This document shows, one piece after another, positions 7,964 to 16,550 of a DNA stretch of 32,484 nucleotides (its first letter is position 1; the number at the start of each line of letters is the position of its first letter). This DNA comes from Paracoccaceae bacterium (GTDB taxonomy: Bacteria; Pseudomonadota; Alphaproteobacteria; Rhodobacterales; Rhodobacteraceae): positions 1 through 32,484 of the forward strand of contig CANNIA010000038.1 in assembly GCA_947504705.1 (NCBI GenBank). Reading direction: 5' to 3'. The position numbers were made by a program, and so were the translations under genes. Under the pieces are notes generated by a model. That model worked only from the letters and a program-made list of their open reading frames with translations. It searched no databases and was not told the origin of the DNA.

Positions 7964-7988
7964 TCGCCCCTAACCCATCGGAACCCCC

Positions 7989-8789
7989 ATGCCCTCGATC
8001 AGTGATTTCACCCTGCAGAACCTGCGCCTGGAAGAAGACAGCCCCGGCGTCTGGATTGTCACACTGAACCGCCCGGAGAAGCGCAATGCGCTGAATGCCG
8101 AGACGATTGAGGAGTTGGTGACGCTGTTCTCGGGGGCTGCACGCGCGGGCGCTCGGGCCATTGTGCTGGCGGCGGAGGGGGATCACTTCTGCGCGGGGCT
8201 GGATCTGGTGGAGCATCACAAGTCTGACCGGTCCCCGGCAGAGTTCTGGCAGCTCTGCCTGCGCTGGCATGAGGCGTTCAACAAGATGGAATATGGCGGG
8301 GTGCCGATCATTGCTGCGCTGAAGGGTGCGGTGGTGGGTGGCGGGCTGGAACTGGCCAGTGCCGCACATGTGCGGGTGTGCGACAAGGGCACCTACTTCG
8401 CCCTGCCCGAAGGCCAGAGGGGGCTTTTCACCGGGGGCGGGGCCACGATCCGGGTCACCGACCTGATCGGCAAGTCACGGATGATCGACATGATGTTGAC
8501 GGGGCGGGTCTATCAGGGGCAAGAGGCGGTTGATTTGGGTCTGGCGCAGTATCTGGTCGAGGACACGCTGGAACACGCCAAGGCGCTGGCGCGACGCTGT
8601 GCGGAAAACCTGCCGCTGACCAATTTCGCCATCTGCTCGGGCGTCAGCCATATGCAGAACATGTCGGCCTTGGATGCCGCCTATGCCGAGGCTTGCGTGG
8701 CCGGGATCGTGAACACCCAGCCCGAGGCGCGGGCGCGGCTGGCCGCCTTCGCCGACAAGTCCGGCGCGCGGATCAGGCCGAAGAGCTGA
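7989..8789 (+). CDS. Enoyl-CoA hydratase/isomerase family (crotonase)
   Basis: This 266-residue crotonase-fold enzyme acts on a CoA thioester. N-terminal [12 protein letters not shown] and FCAGLDL form the CoA/oxyanion region, GGGLELA carries Glu121, and [15 protein letters not shown] carries Glu141. The two Glu match the catalytic pair of true enoyl-CoA hydratases, so hydration of a 2-enoyl-CoA is plausible. It starts 25 bases after the aminotransferase and ends the presumed operon that began with the acyl-CoA ligase, with which it would form consecutive steps. In this setting it could act as a methylthioacryloyl-CoA hydratase (DmdD-like) or as a feruloyl-CoA-type hydratase/lyase. The exact substrate is not visible. 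Confidence 0.88.
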   Translation: MPSISDFTLQNLRLEEDSPGVWIVTLNRPEKRNALNAETIEELVTLFSGAARAGARAIVLAAEGDHFCAGLDLVEHHKSDRSPAEFWQLCLRWHEAFNKMEYGGVPIIAALKGAVVGGGLELASAAHVRVCDKGTYFALPEGQRGLFTGGGATIRVTDLIGKSRMIDMMLTGRVYQGQEAVDLGLAQYLVEDTLEHAKALARRCAENLPLTNFAICSGVSHMQNMSALDAAYAEACVAGIVNTQPEARARLAAFADKSGARIRPKS

Positions 8790-8834
8790 CTTTCCGGGGC
8801 TTGCCTGGCGAGCAAAATCCGCGCTGAATGTGGC

Positions 8835-9197
8835 ATGGCTGATCCCCTGCCCCATCTTTGGCTGCGCGTCCGCTTTGAGGGCGCTGACTTCATCGGCCCC
8901 GGCAAGGCCGAACTGCTGGAGCGGATTGCCGCGAGCGGATCGATCGCCGCTGCCGCGCGCGAGATGAGCATGAGCTACAAGCGCGCATGGTCGATTGCCG
9001 AGGCGCTGAACGGGATATTTGACCAGCCTCTCATCGCCTCGTCCCGTGGGGGCCCGGGCAAAGGCGGCGCGGCGCTGACCCCTAGGGGTATTGAGGTGCT
9101 TGCCGCCTATCGCGCCATTGAGGCGGCAGCGGGTCAAGCGGCGGCGGAAGAGCTTGCGCGGCTGAAGTCGTGGCGGCGACCGGCGAAAGGGGATTGA
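8835..9197 (+). CDS. ModE-like single-domain HTH regulator
   Basis: This 120-residue protein matches the N-terminal DNA-binding domain of ModE: FIGPGKAELLERIAASGSI, AAAAREMSMSYKRAWSIAEAL, then SSRGGPGKGGAALTPRGIEVL. The molybdate-binding C-terminal domains of full-length ModE (about 260 residues) are absent, so metal sensing, if any, must be indirect or use another partner. It lies directly upstream of modABC on the same strand, with 53 bases between its stop and the modA start. The ribosome site before ATG 8835 is weak. It probably controls molybdate uptake and perhaps molybdoenzyme genes. Confidence 0.85.
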   Translation: MADPLPHLWLRVRFEGADFIGPGKAELLERIAASGSIAAAAREMSMSYKRAWSIAEALNGIFDQPLIASSRGGPGKGGAALTPRGIEVLAAYRAIEAAAGQAAAEELARLKSWRRPAKGD

Positions 9198-9217
9198 CCC
9201 CGGCCTGTGTGGCAGTT

Positions 9218-9239
9218 GATATGTATAGCCGAACATATC
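9218..9239. promoter_or_regulatory. Candidate ModE operator (dyad) before modA
   Basis: GATATGT (9218-9224) and ACATATC (9232/9233-9239) form a perfect 7-bp inverted repeat around an 8-base spacer, ending 12 bases before the modA ATG. ModE sites in proteobacteria are AT-rich TATA-type dyads with 6-8 base spacers, so this is a good candidate. The position would block transcription or translation start. Confidence 0.5.
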
Positions 9240-9250
9240 CAAGGTGCCTC

Positions 9251-10024
9251 ATGCTGTTTCGCCCTCTCGCTCTTGCCCTGATTGGCGTTCTGGCCCTGAT
9301 GCGCCCGGTCTTGGCCGAAGAGCCGCCGGTGATCGCTGCAGCGTCGGACCTTCAAGGTGCGCTGACCGAGATCGCCGCCGATTTCACAGCCTCGACGGGG
9401 CAAGAGGTGTCGCTCAGCTTCGGCTCGACCGGGAAATTCGTTACGCAAATCCGTGAGGGCGCGCCGTTTCAGATGTTCCTTGCGGCGGATGAAAGCTTTG
9501 TCCTTGACCTTGCGCGGGACGGGTTCACCGACGGGGAAGGCGCGCTTTATGGCGTAGGGCGGATCGCGATCATCGTGCCGAATGGATCAGGTCTGGTGGC
9601 GGACGGGACACTTGAGGGTTTGCGGGTGGCATTGGCCGAGGAGCGGATCAGCCATTTCGCCATCGCCAATCCCGAGCATGCCCCCTATGGCAAGCGGGCG
9701 GAAGAAGCCTTGCGGCATGCGGGGCTGTGGGACGCGATCCAGCCGCATCTGGTGCTGGGCGAGAATGTCGCCCAAGCTGCGCAATTTGCGCTGTCGGGGG
9801 ATGCCGAGGGCGGGATCGTGGCCTGGTCGCTGGCGCTGGCCCCGGAGGTTACGGCGCAGGGGACTGCTGCGCTGATCCCGGAGGATTGGCACGAACCGCT
9901 GCTGCAGCGGATGGTGCTGCTCAGGGATGCCGGTCCGGTGGCGCGGGCGTTTTACGACTATATGTCCAGCCCCGCCGCCCATGCCGTGATGGAGCGGTAT
10001 GGCTTTGCCCTGCCCGAGGGCTGA
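9251..10024 (+). CDS. modA: Molybdate ABC transporter, periplasmic binding protein
   Basis: This 257-residue exported solute-binding protein has the signal peptide MLFRPLALALIGVLALMRPVL and cleavage near LAEEP. The mature start VIAAASDLQGALTEIAADF and SLSFGSTGKFVTQI are typical of ModA, where Ser residues of the ASDL and GSTG segments bind the oxyanion. NPEHAPYGKRAEEAL and the ending MSSPAAHAVMERYGFALP also fit. I chose ATG 9251 because the upstream open frame to 9170 runs into the modE-like gene. It is followed by modB after 3 bases and then modC, forming a complete importer. Tungstate could also be carried. Confidence 0.93.
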   Translation: MLFRPLALALIGVLALMRPVLAEEPPVIAAASDLQGALTEIAADFTASTGQEVSLSFGSTGKFVTQIREGAPFQMFLAADESFVLDLARDGFTDGEGALYGVGRIAIIVPNGSGLVADGTLEGLRVALAEERISHFAIANPEHAPYGKRAEEALRHAGLWDAIQPHLVLGENVAQAAQFALSGDAEGGIVAWSLALAPEVTAQGTAALIPEDWHEPLLQRMVLLRDAGPVARAFYDYMSSPAAHAVMERYGFALPEG

Positions 10025-10027
10025 GGC

Positions 10028-10696
10028 ATGGATTGGCAAGCGCTGACCCTTTCGCTGGGACTGGCCTTCTGGACCGTGCTGATCCTTCTGCCGCTGTCGG
10101 TGCTGGCGGGGCGGTGGCTGGCCTATGGCCGGTTTCGCGGCAAGGCGCTGGTTGAGGCATTGGTGATGCTGCCCTTGGTCCTGCCGCCCACGGTGCTGGG
10201 CTACTACCTGCTGGTCGGTTTTGGGCGGAACGCCCGGCTTGGCGAGCTTTGGCAGGGACTGTTCGGCCACCCGCTTGCGTTCAGCTTTGAAGGGCTGGTG
10301 CTGGCCTCGGTCCTGTTCAACCTGCCCTTTGCAATCCAGCCCGCCCAGCGTGGGTTCGAGGCGATTCCGGTCAGCTTGCGCGAGGCGGCGGCTTGTTCGG
10401 GCCTGTCGCCGTGGTATGCCTTGTGGAAGGTCGATTTGCCACTGGCCTGGCCAGGGATCGTGACGGCGATGGTGCTGACGTTTGCGCATACGCTGGGGGA
10501 GTTTGGCATCGTGCTGATGGTTGGCGGCTCGATTCCGGGCCAGACGAAGACCATCGCCATCGCGATCTATGACCGGGTGCAGGCGTTCGACACCGATGGT
10601 GCGGGGGTCATGGCGGCGACGCTGGTCGCGATATCCTTCCTGACGATTGCTGCGACCTATTGGCTGTCGTCTCGCGCCGGGAGGAGGCTTCTATGA
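10028..10696 (+). CDS. modB: Molybdate ABC transporter permease
   Basis: This 222-residue inner-membrane permease has about five hydrophobic segments, starting with LTLSLGLAFWTVLILLPLSVL. The cytoplasmic loop that contacts the ATPase is visible as SLREAAACSGLSPWYALWKVDLPLAWPGI. FAHTLGEFGIVLMVGGSIPGQT is a strongly conserved ModB block. The stop overlaps the modC start as ATGA at 10693-10696, and modA ends three bases upstream, so the three genes form one transcription unit. Confidence 0.93.
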   Translation: MDWQALTLSLGLAFWTVLILLPLSVLAGRWLAYGRFRGKALVEALVMLPLVLPPTVLGYYLLVGFGRNARLGELWQGLFGHPLAFSFEGLVLASVLFNLPFAIQPAQRGFEAIPVSLREAAACSGLSPWYALWKVDLPLAWPGIVTAMVLTFAHTLGEFGIVLMVGGSIPGQTKTIAIAIYDRVQAFDTDGAGVMAATLVAISFLTIAATYWLSSRAGRRLL

Positions 10697-11784
10697 CGTT
10701 GGAGGTCAGCATTCAGGCCCGCGCGCCGATCCCTTTGGCCGTTGATTTCAGCGTCGGCAAGGACGAGCTTCTGGCGCTGGTCGGGCCGTCTGGGGCGGGC
10801 AAGACCACTGTGCTGCGGGTCATTGCGGGGTTGCACCTGCCGGATGAGGGCCGGGTGTCGGTTGGGCGCGCGGCCTGGCTGGACCGCGCCACGGGGCTGG
10901 CCCTGCCAACGCATCGGCGCAGGATAGGGATGGTGTTTCAAAGCTATGCGCTTTTCCCGCATCTGACAGCGGCGGAAAACCTGATGCTGGCGATGGATCG
11001 ACCCGATCCGGCCAAGGCGCGGCAGCTTCTGGACTTGGTGCATTTGCAGGGGTTTGCCGACCGTAAGCCCTCCCAGCTTTCCGGCGGGCAGCAGCAGCGC
11101 GTGGCAGTCGCCCGGGCATTGGCGCGGGAGCCTGCGGTCTTGTTGCTGGATGAACCCTTCTCAGCGGTCGACCGCGCCCAGCGTGAGGGGTTGCAGGCGG
11201 AGCTTTTGACGTTGCGCGACCGGTTGGCGATGCCGGTGGTGCTCGTCACGCATGACCTGAACGAAGCACAGCTTTTGTCAGACCGGATGCTGGTGCTGGA
11301 CCATGGCCACATGGTCCGCATCGGCACGACGGCCGAGGTGATGGCAGATCCGGTGGCGCTGCGCAGCCTTGGGGTGCGGGAGGCAGCCGCGCTTTTGCCC
11401 GCGCGGATTACGGGAGAAGTTCAGGACGGGTTGACCCGGCTGGAGACTGCGACCGGGCCGATCTATCTGGCCGGTGTGACCGGTCCTGCGGGAAGCATGG
11501 TCCGGGTGCGGATCATGGCGCATGAGGTGATCCTGTCGCGGGCCCGTCCAACAGGGCTTTCGGCGCAGAATATCCTGCCTGCGGTCATCACCAGCTTGCA
11601 GGAGGGCGATGGTCCGGCGGTCATGGTGCATCTTGCCATCGGGCCTGACGCGGTGCTGGCGCGGATCACCCGGCGCTCGGTGGCAGAACTGGGGCTTGCC
11701 CCCGGACAGACTGTCCATGTGATCCTGAAATCCATGGCCGTGGCGCGCGATCACATTGCAGCCGGGACTGGCCTTTCCGCTTGA
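10693..11784 (+). CDS. modC: Molybdate ABC transporter ATP-binding protein
   Basis: This 363-residue ATPase drives molybdate import through ModB. Walker A reads GPSGAGKTTVLRV, the Q-loop region is [12 protein letters not shown], the ABC signature is [15 protein letters not shown] and Walker B is AVLLLDEPFSAVD, followed by the switch histidine in LVTHDLNEA. The C-terminal part (about residues 230-363) holds a TOBE/Mop-like molybdate-binding domain, with NILPAVITSLQEGDGPAV as the recognisable stretch. It starts within the last codon of modB. Domain order and length are normal for ModC. Confidence 0.93.
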   Translation: MTLEVSIQARAPIPLAVDFSVGKDELLALVGPSGAGKTTVLRVIAGLHLPDEGRVSVGRAAWLDRATGLALPTHRRRIGMVFQSYALFPHLTAAENLMLAMDRPDPAKARQLLDLVHLQGFADRKPSQLSGGQQQRVAVARALAREPAVLLLDEPFSAVDRAQREGLQAELLTLRDRLAMPVVLVTHDLNEAQLLSDRMLVLDHGHMVRIGTTAEVMADPVALRSLGVREAAALLPARITGEVQDGLTRLETATGPIYLAGVTGPAGSMVRVRIMAHEVILSRARPTGLSAQNILPAVITSLQEGDGPAVMVHLAIGPDAVLARITRRSVAELGLAPGQTVHVILKSMAVARDHIAAGTGLSA

Positions 11785-11837
11785 CCCCGCCCGCGCGGGA
11801 ATGCTGTGGAAGCCTCAGCCAAAAGCCTCGGCGTGAC

Positions 11838-11866
11838 TTGAGTTTGCTGGGCCTTGACCCTACACC
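11838..11866 (+). promoter_or_regulatory. Possible promoter of the cysK operon
   Basis: TTGAGT at 11838-11843 and TACACC at 11861-11866 are separated by 17 bases and lie 27 bases before the cysK ATG. The -35 is good but the -10 is poor. It is the only -35/-10-like pair noticed in the 108-base gap after modC. Confidence 0.3.
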
Positions 11867-11892
11867 TTGGGGAAACGACGAAGGACCATTCC

Positions 11893-12927
11893 ATGCGCAT
11901 TCATCAGGATCTTGCCGACACGATCGGGAACACCCCGCTTTTGAAGCTGAAGAAGGCTTCCGAGATCACCGGCTGCACCATCCTTGGCAAGGCCGAATTC
12001 ATGAACCCCGGCCAGTCGGTCAAGGACCGCGCGGCGCTTTACATCATCAAGGATGCCATTGCGAAGGGGCAGTTGAAGCCGGGCGGCACGATTGTCGAAG
12101 GGACGGCGGGGAATACCGGGATTGGGCTGGCGCTGGTGGGCGCGTCGATGGGATTCCGCACGGTGATCGTGATCCCGGAAACCCAAAGCCAGGAAAAGAA
12201 GGACATGCTGCGGCTTGCAGGCGCGGAACTGGTGCAGGTTCCGGCGGCACCTTATCGCAACCCCAACAACTATGTCCGCTATTCCGGCCGTCTGGCCGAG
12301 GCTTTGGCCAAAACCGAACCCAATGGCGCGATCTGGGCCAACCAGTTCGACAACGTGGCAAACCGTCAGGCGCATATTGAAACCACCGGGCCGGAAATCT
12401 GGGAGGAAACCGGCGGCAAGGTGAATGGGTTCATCTGCGCTGTGGGTTCCGGCGGAACGCTGGCAGGGGTTGGGATGGCCCTGCAATCGAAGGGCGTGAA
12501 GATCGGCCTTGCCGACCCCGATGGGGCTGGTCTGCATGCGTTCTACACCAGCGGCAAGCTGGACGCGCCCGGAAGCTCGATCACCGAAGGGATTGGTCAG
12601 GGCCGGATCACCGCCAACTTGGAAGGCTTTACCCCCGATTTCAGCTATCGCATCCCCGATGCCGAAGCGCTGCCGATCATCTTTGATTTGCTGACTGACG
12701 AGGGCCTGTGCATGGGCGGCTCGACCGGTATCAACATCGCGGGCGCGATCCGGATGGCCAAGGAAATGGGCCCGGGCAAGACCATCGTCACGATCCTCTG
12801 CGACTATGGCAGCCGCTATCAGTCCAAGATCTACAACCCGACGTTCCTGCGCGAAAAGGGCCTGCCGGTGCCGGAATGGCTGGACCGGTCGGGCCGGGCG
12901 ATCCCTGCGGTCTTTGAGGACGCATGA
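11893..12927 (+). CDS. cysK: Cysteine synthase A (O-acetylserine sulfhydrylase)
   Basis: This 344-residue PLP enzyme makes cysteine from O-acetylserine and sulfide in the cytoplasm. It starts IGNTPLLKL, and the cofactor lysine Lys44 is in MNPGQSVKDRAAL. The substrate loop is EGTAGNTGIGLALVG, the phosphate loop GSGGTLAGVG, and GGSTGINIAGA near the end is the typical C-terminal block. AAGGA precedes the ATG. Length is slightly longer than the E. coli enzyme (about 323) and fits alphaproteobacterial CysK. Its last codon overlaps the MscS-type gene as ATGA, so the two are translationally coupled, an unusual pairing. Some homologues are annotated cystathionine beta-synthase-like, but there is no CBS domain here. 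Confidence 0.9.
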   Translation: MRIHQDLADTIGNTPLLKLKKASEITGCTILGKAEFMNPGQSVKDRAALYIIKDAIAKGQLKPGGTIVEGTAGNTGIGLALVGASMGFRTVIVIPETQSQEKKDMLRLAGAELVQVPAAPYRNPNNYVRYSGRLAEALAKTEPNGAIWANQFDNVANRQAHIETTGPEIWEETGGKVNGFICAVGSGGTLAGVGMALQSKGVKIGLADPDGAGLHAFYTSGKLDAPGSSITEGIGQGRITANLEGFTPDFSYRIPDAEALPIIFDLLTDEGLCMGGSTGINIAGAIRMAKEMGPGKTIVTILCDYGSRYQSKIYNPTFLREKGLPVPEWLDRSGRAIPAVFEDA

Positions 12928-15359
12928 CGCGGTTTTGGCTCTGGCTTGGGCTTTCCCTTGCGCTTGCGGCCCCGCCGGTCGCGGCGCAGGATCTGCCCGG
13001 GCCGGAGGCCGCTGCAACCTATAGTACCGGCGGAGATCTTGCCGGAATTGACTATACGATCTGGGACGGCATGGCTGATCGGGCCGAGTCAGAGATCAGC
13101 AATCGGCACAGCTCGACCGAACGGTTAGATGTCATCCGATCGCAACTGGCGAAATGGCGGTCCGCCTTTCTGACGGCGCAAAGCGCAAACTCCTCACGGA
13201 TCGCCACCCTGCGCGAGCAGATCGAGGCGCTTGGTCCGGCCCCAGCGGAAGGCACAACAGAATCCGAGGATATTTCCCGTCGCCGTGAGGAACTTGCCAA
13301 CGAGTTGATCAAGGTGCAGGCACCCGGGATTACCGCCGACGAAGCCTATAGGCGCGCCGACGGGTTGATCCACGAAATTGACCGGACGCTGCGTGAGCGT
13401 CAGGCCGACGCGCTGTTGCAGCTTTGGCCGTCGCCGCTGAACCCGTCCAACTGGCCCGAAGCGGCGATTGGCCTTTCCGACACGCTGTTGCGGCTTTGGG
13501 ACGAAGTGGACAGCGGCTGGGCTGACCCCAAGGCGCGCAAGGAGCTTTACGACAACCTGCCGCTGATCATCGTCCTTTTGGGGTTGGCTGCGGGCCACAT
13601 GATCTTTGTGCGGCGCTGGTTCGACCGGCTGACCGACCGACTTCAGGCTCGGGCCTCAGTGCGCGGGCGGCATTTCTGGGCGCTTCTTGCCTCGCTTGGC
13701 GGGGTGATCCTGCCCAGCCTCGGCGTTGTGGCCCTTTCGGTCGCCTTGACCTTAAGCGGAATGCTCGGCGAAATCGGAAGCGTGATCGTAAAGGCGCTGC
13801 CCTTTGCGGGCTTTGTCATATTTGGCTTTGGCTGGATCGGACGGCAGGCCTTTCCCCGCATCCAGGCCAACAACCCTGTGCTGCCCTTGCCTCCCGAGGG
13901 TCGGGCCGAGGGTCGGTTCCTGTCACTTTTGATGGGGCTGACCATCGCGACGGATCTTGTACGGATCGCTGCAATGGAACCGCAGGCCTATTCGGATGCG
14001 ACGACATCAGTGATGTCCTTTCCGATTCTTCTGGCCGGGGGGCTGATCCTTCTGCGTCTGGCCCGAACCCTGCGGCGCGCCCGTTTGCAGGAGCGCACCG
14101 GCGCTTATGGCGTGCGAATGGTGCTGATCCTGGCGCGCGGCCTGAGCATTGTTGGCCTTGCCGGGCCGGTGCTGGCGGGCTTTGGCTATGTTCAGGCCGC
14201 CGAGGCGATGATCTATCCGGCGATGCAATCGTTTGCGCTGATCGCCTCACTTTTCATTCTGCAGCGGTTGATCAGTGATGGCTGGTCCCTGATCACCCGG
14301 TCCGATGACATGAGCCGCGAGGCGCTGGTGCCTGTGCTTGTGGGCTTTGCGCTGGCGATCCAGTCGCTGCCGGTCCTTGCGCTGATCTGGGGCGCCCGGT
14401 TCTCGGATCTGACCGAGATCTGGGCCCGGTTTACCGAAGGGTTCTCGCTGGGTGGGGCCACAATTTCGCCAACCGATTTCATGATCTTCGCGTTGGTCTT
14501 CGTGATCGGCTACATGCTGACGCGGCTTTTCCAAGGCGCGTTGCGCACGACGATCCTGCCCAAGACAAAGATGGATCAGGGCGGCCAGACGGCCCTTGTT
14601 GCGGGTGTCGGTTATGTCGGCATTTTCCTTGCCGCCCTTATCGCCATCAACGCTGCCGGGATCGACCTTTCCGGCCTTGCCATCGTTGCTGGCGCGCTGT
14701 CCGTCGGCATCGGTTTTGGCTTGCAGACCATCGTGTCGAACTTCGTCTCGGGCATCATCCTGTTGGTCGAACGCCCGGTATCCGAGGGTGACTGGATCGA
14801 AGTCGGCGGCGTGCAGGGCAAGGTCAAGTCGATCTCGGTCCGTTCAACCCGGATCGAGACCTTTGACCGCAACGACGTGATCGTGCCGAACGCCGACCTG
14901 ATCACCGGCCGGGTGACCAACTGGACGCGGTTCAATTTGTCGGGCCGGATCATCGTGCCCGTTTCGGTCGCGCTTGGCACCGACACCCGTCGGGTCGAGC
15001 GTATCCTGAACGAGATCGCCGAGGAACAACCGCTGGTGATCCTGAGCCCTCCGCCGGTGATTGCACTGATGAGCTATACGGCGACACAACTGAACTTCGA
15101 GATGCGGGTCATCCTGCGCGATGTCAATTTCAGCCTGCAGGTGCGCAGCGACATCAACCACCGAGTCATGGAACGTCTGACGGCCGAGGGTATCCCGATC
15201 GTGCCGCCCCCTGCCCCGGTGGCCGAGCCCGATCCCGTAAAGACCGCCGAAACCGTGCTGGCCTTGGCCGATCTGGTGCAGGCTGAACGCCCGCCTTTTG
15301 GAAGGGCCAAGCCTGCTGACAAGGCGCAAGCGCCAGACGTGAAAGGGGCCGACCGGTGA
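12924..15359 (+). CDS. DUF3772 / MscS-type mechanosensitive channel
   Basis: This 811-residue inner-membrane channel starts with a signal-peptide-like segment, MTRFWLWLGLSLALAAPPVAA. Residues about 25-205 form a periplasmic, helical DUF3772-like domain, followed by about ten membrane segments from near residue 210 (LPLIIVLLGLAAGHMIFV). The MscS core is around residues 585-670: the pore helix SVGIGFGLQTIVSNFVSGI, then LLVERPVSEGDWIEVGG and RNDVIVPNADLITGRVTNW. The C-terminal tail is acidic and proline-rich. It overlaps cysK at the start and the AlaX gene at the end. Such channels release solutes on osmotic downshock; this large type also occurs as a general osmo-sensor in Rhodobacterales. Confidence 0.92.
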   Translation: MTRFWLWLGLSLALAAPPVAAQDLPGPEAAATYSTGGDLAGIDYTIWDGMADRAESEISNRHSSTERLDVIRSQLAKWRSAFLTAQSANSSRIATLREQIEALGPAPAEGTTESEDISRRREELANELIKVQAPGITADEAYRRADGLIHEIDRTLRERQADALLQLWPSPLNPSNWPEAAIGLSDTLLRLWDEVDSGWADPKARKELYDNLPLIIVLLGLAAGHMIFVRRWFDRLTDRLQARASVRGRHFWALLASLGGVILPSLGVVALSVALTLSGMLGEIGSVIVKALPFAGFVIFGFGWIGRQAFPRIQANNPVLPLPPEGRAEGRFLSLLMGLTIATDLVRIAAMEPQAYSDATTSVMSFPILLAGGLILLRLARTLRRARLQERTGAYGVRMVLILARGLSIVGLAGPVLAGFGYVQAAEAMIYPAMQSFALIASLFILQRLISDGWSLITRSDDMSREALVPVLVGFALAIQSLPVLALIWGARFSDLTEIWARFTEGFSLGGATISPTDFMIFALVFVIGYMLTRLFQGALRTTILPKTKMDQGGQTALVAGVGYVGIFLAALIAINAAGIDLSGLAIVAGALSVGIGFGLQTIVSNFVSGIILLVERPVSEGDWIEVGGVQGKVKSISVRSTRIETFDRNDVIVPNADLITGRVTNWTRFNLSGRIIVPVSVALGTDTRRVERILNEIAEEQPLVILSPPPVIALMSYTATQLNFEMRVILRDVNFSLQVRSDINHRVMERLTAEGIPIVPPPAPVAEPDPVKTAETVLALADLVQAERPPFGRAKPADKAQAPDVKGADR

Positions 15360-16072
15360 CAGACCTTCTGTTCCGCAATGATGCCTATCAGATGGCGGCT
15401 GACTGCGTGATCATCGGCCATACACCGGAAGGTGGCCTGATCGTCGACCAGACCCTGTTCTACCCGACCGGTGGCGGCCAGCCCGGAGACAGCGGCATGC
15501 TGGAATGGGAAGGCGGGCTTTTGCCCATTGCCACGACGATCAAGCTCGACGGTCAGGTCGCGCTGATTCCTGCCGAACCTCTTCCGATGCCCCCGGTCGG
15601 CACCGCCGTCCGCCAGATGCTGGACTGGAACCGCCGCTACCGCCTGATGCGCATGCATACTGCGCTGCATCTTTTGTCCGTCGTGATCCCCCTGCCCGTC
15701 ACCGGCGGCCAGATCGGCGCCGAGCGTGGCCGGTTGGATTTCGACATGATCGACCCGCCCGGCGATCTTGCCGCAATCGCCGGCGCGCTGAACAGCCTGA
15801 TCCAGCGCGACTTGGCCGTGACCGAAAGCTGGATCACCGATGCCGAGCTTGAGGCGAATCCGGGCCTGGTGAAAACCATGTCGGTCCGCCCACCCCTGGG
15901 CCAGGGCCGAGTGCGCCTGGTGCGGATCGGCAAAGGCCCCGACCAGATCGACCTGCAGCCCTGCGGCGGCACCCATGTCCGCCGGACCGGAGAAATCGGC
16001 CCAATGCAGATCGACAAGGTCGAAAAGAAGGGCCGCCAGAACCGCCGCGTCTCAATCACCTTCGCCGAGTGA
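15356..16072 (+). CDS. AlaX-type alanyl-tRNA editing protein
   Basis: This 238-residue freestanding editing domain hydrolyses mischarged alanyl-tRNA (Ser/Gly on tRNA-Ala) in trans. The zinc ligands are visible in RMHTALHLL (HxxxH) and LQPCGGTHVRRTGEIG (Cys and His), and the N-terminal block LFYPTGGGQPGDSG is the conserved AlaRS-editing/ThrRS-SAD element. The start is GTG within the GTGA overlap with the channel gene at 15356-15359. The stop lies 47 bases before tRNA-Ser; a shared transcript is possible but the tRNA seems to have its own promoter. Confidence 0.92.
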   Translation: MTDLLFRNDAYQMAADCVIIGHTPEGGLIVDQTLFYPTGGGQPGDSGMLEWEGGLLPIATTIKLDGQVALIPAEPLPMPPVGTAVRQMLDWNRRYRLMRMHTALHLLSVVIPLPVTGGQIGAERGRLDFDMIDPPGDLAAIAGALNSLIQRDLAVTESWITDAELEANPGLVKTMSVRPPLGQGRVRLVRIGKGPDQIDLQPCGGTHVRRTGEIGPMQIDKVEKKGRQNRRVSITFAE

Positions 16073-16081
16073 CAGAAGGGC

Positions 16082-16110
16082 TTGAACCCCCGTTACGGGC
16101 AAGCTAAGCA
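16082..16110 (+). promoter_or_regulatory. Probable promoter of tRNA-Ser
   Basis: TTGAAC at 16082-16087 and TAAGCA at 16105-16110 are 17 bases apart, and the mature tRNA begins 10 bases after the -10. The spacing is ideal, although the -35 overlaps the 3' end of the region just after the AlaX stop codon. Confidence 0.5.
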
Positions 16111-16119
16111 GCCCAGAAC

Positions 16120-16209
16120 GGACAGTTGGCCGAGTGGTCGAAGGCGCACGCCTGGAAAGTGTGTAGGCGGGGAACCGTCTCGAGGGTTCGAATCCCTCAC
16201 TGTCCGCCA
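16120..16209 (+). tRNA. tRNA-Ser (anticodon GGA)
   Basis: The acceptor stem pairs GGACAGT with ACTGTCC, followed by discriminator G and an encoded CCA. The anticodon stem CACGC/GTGTG encloses the loop CTGGAAA, giving anticodon GGA at 16154-16156, which reads UCC/UCU. The T-loop TTCGAAT and the long variable arm are typical of class II tRNA-Ser. The 3' half is duplicated 380 bases downstream in a degenerate form. Confidence 0.97.
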
Positions 16210-16375
16210 CCAACCCCTTGATATTCCTGCTCTTTCGGTTCCGTCAGGAAAGAATCCGGTGTTTCCGGGGGTTAAGTCGGTTTTGATTTCGCAGAGACGT
16301 CTCTTCGGGCTGGCGGGACTCGACTTTCTGCGTCGCGTCTCCGCGCGGTCCAAAGCCCGTTCGGTTTGCCACTGC
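16185..16375 (+). repeat. Copy A of diverged 380-bp-offset repeat (tRNA 3' end and tail)
   Basis: Copy A begins in the tRNA T-arm and runs downstream. Compared with copy B exactly 380 bases later, the first 57 bases (16185-16241) match at 46 positions without gaps. A second strong block, 16334-16369, matches 16714-16749 at the same offset. The middle is poorly conserved, with a short GAGACGT match. Constant spacing over about 190 bases points to a diverged duplication. The pattern fits two related elements that inserted at the same tRNA end, each bringing its own terminal sequence. Confidence 0.6.
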
Positions 16376-16550
16376 GCAGCAACATCAGAGAACTTTGGGA
16401 GAGGCCAGATCCGCAGCGTTTCGATGCACAAATGTCCGTCGGGAGCAGCAGGTCGGCAAGCTGCCCGAGATGGAAAAACGTGAGCAATTTCAATAGTCTC
16501 TGCGGAATTGGGACCCGAAATTATACCGTGTTTTCCGGGGCTTAGCAAAG

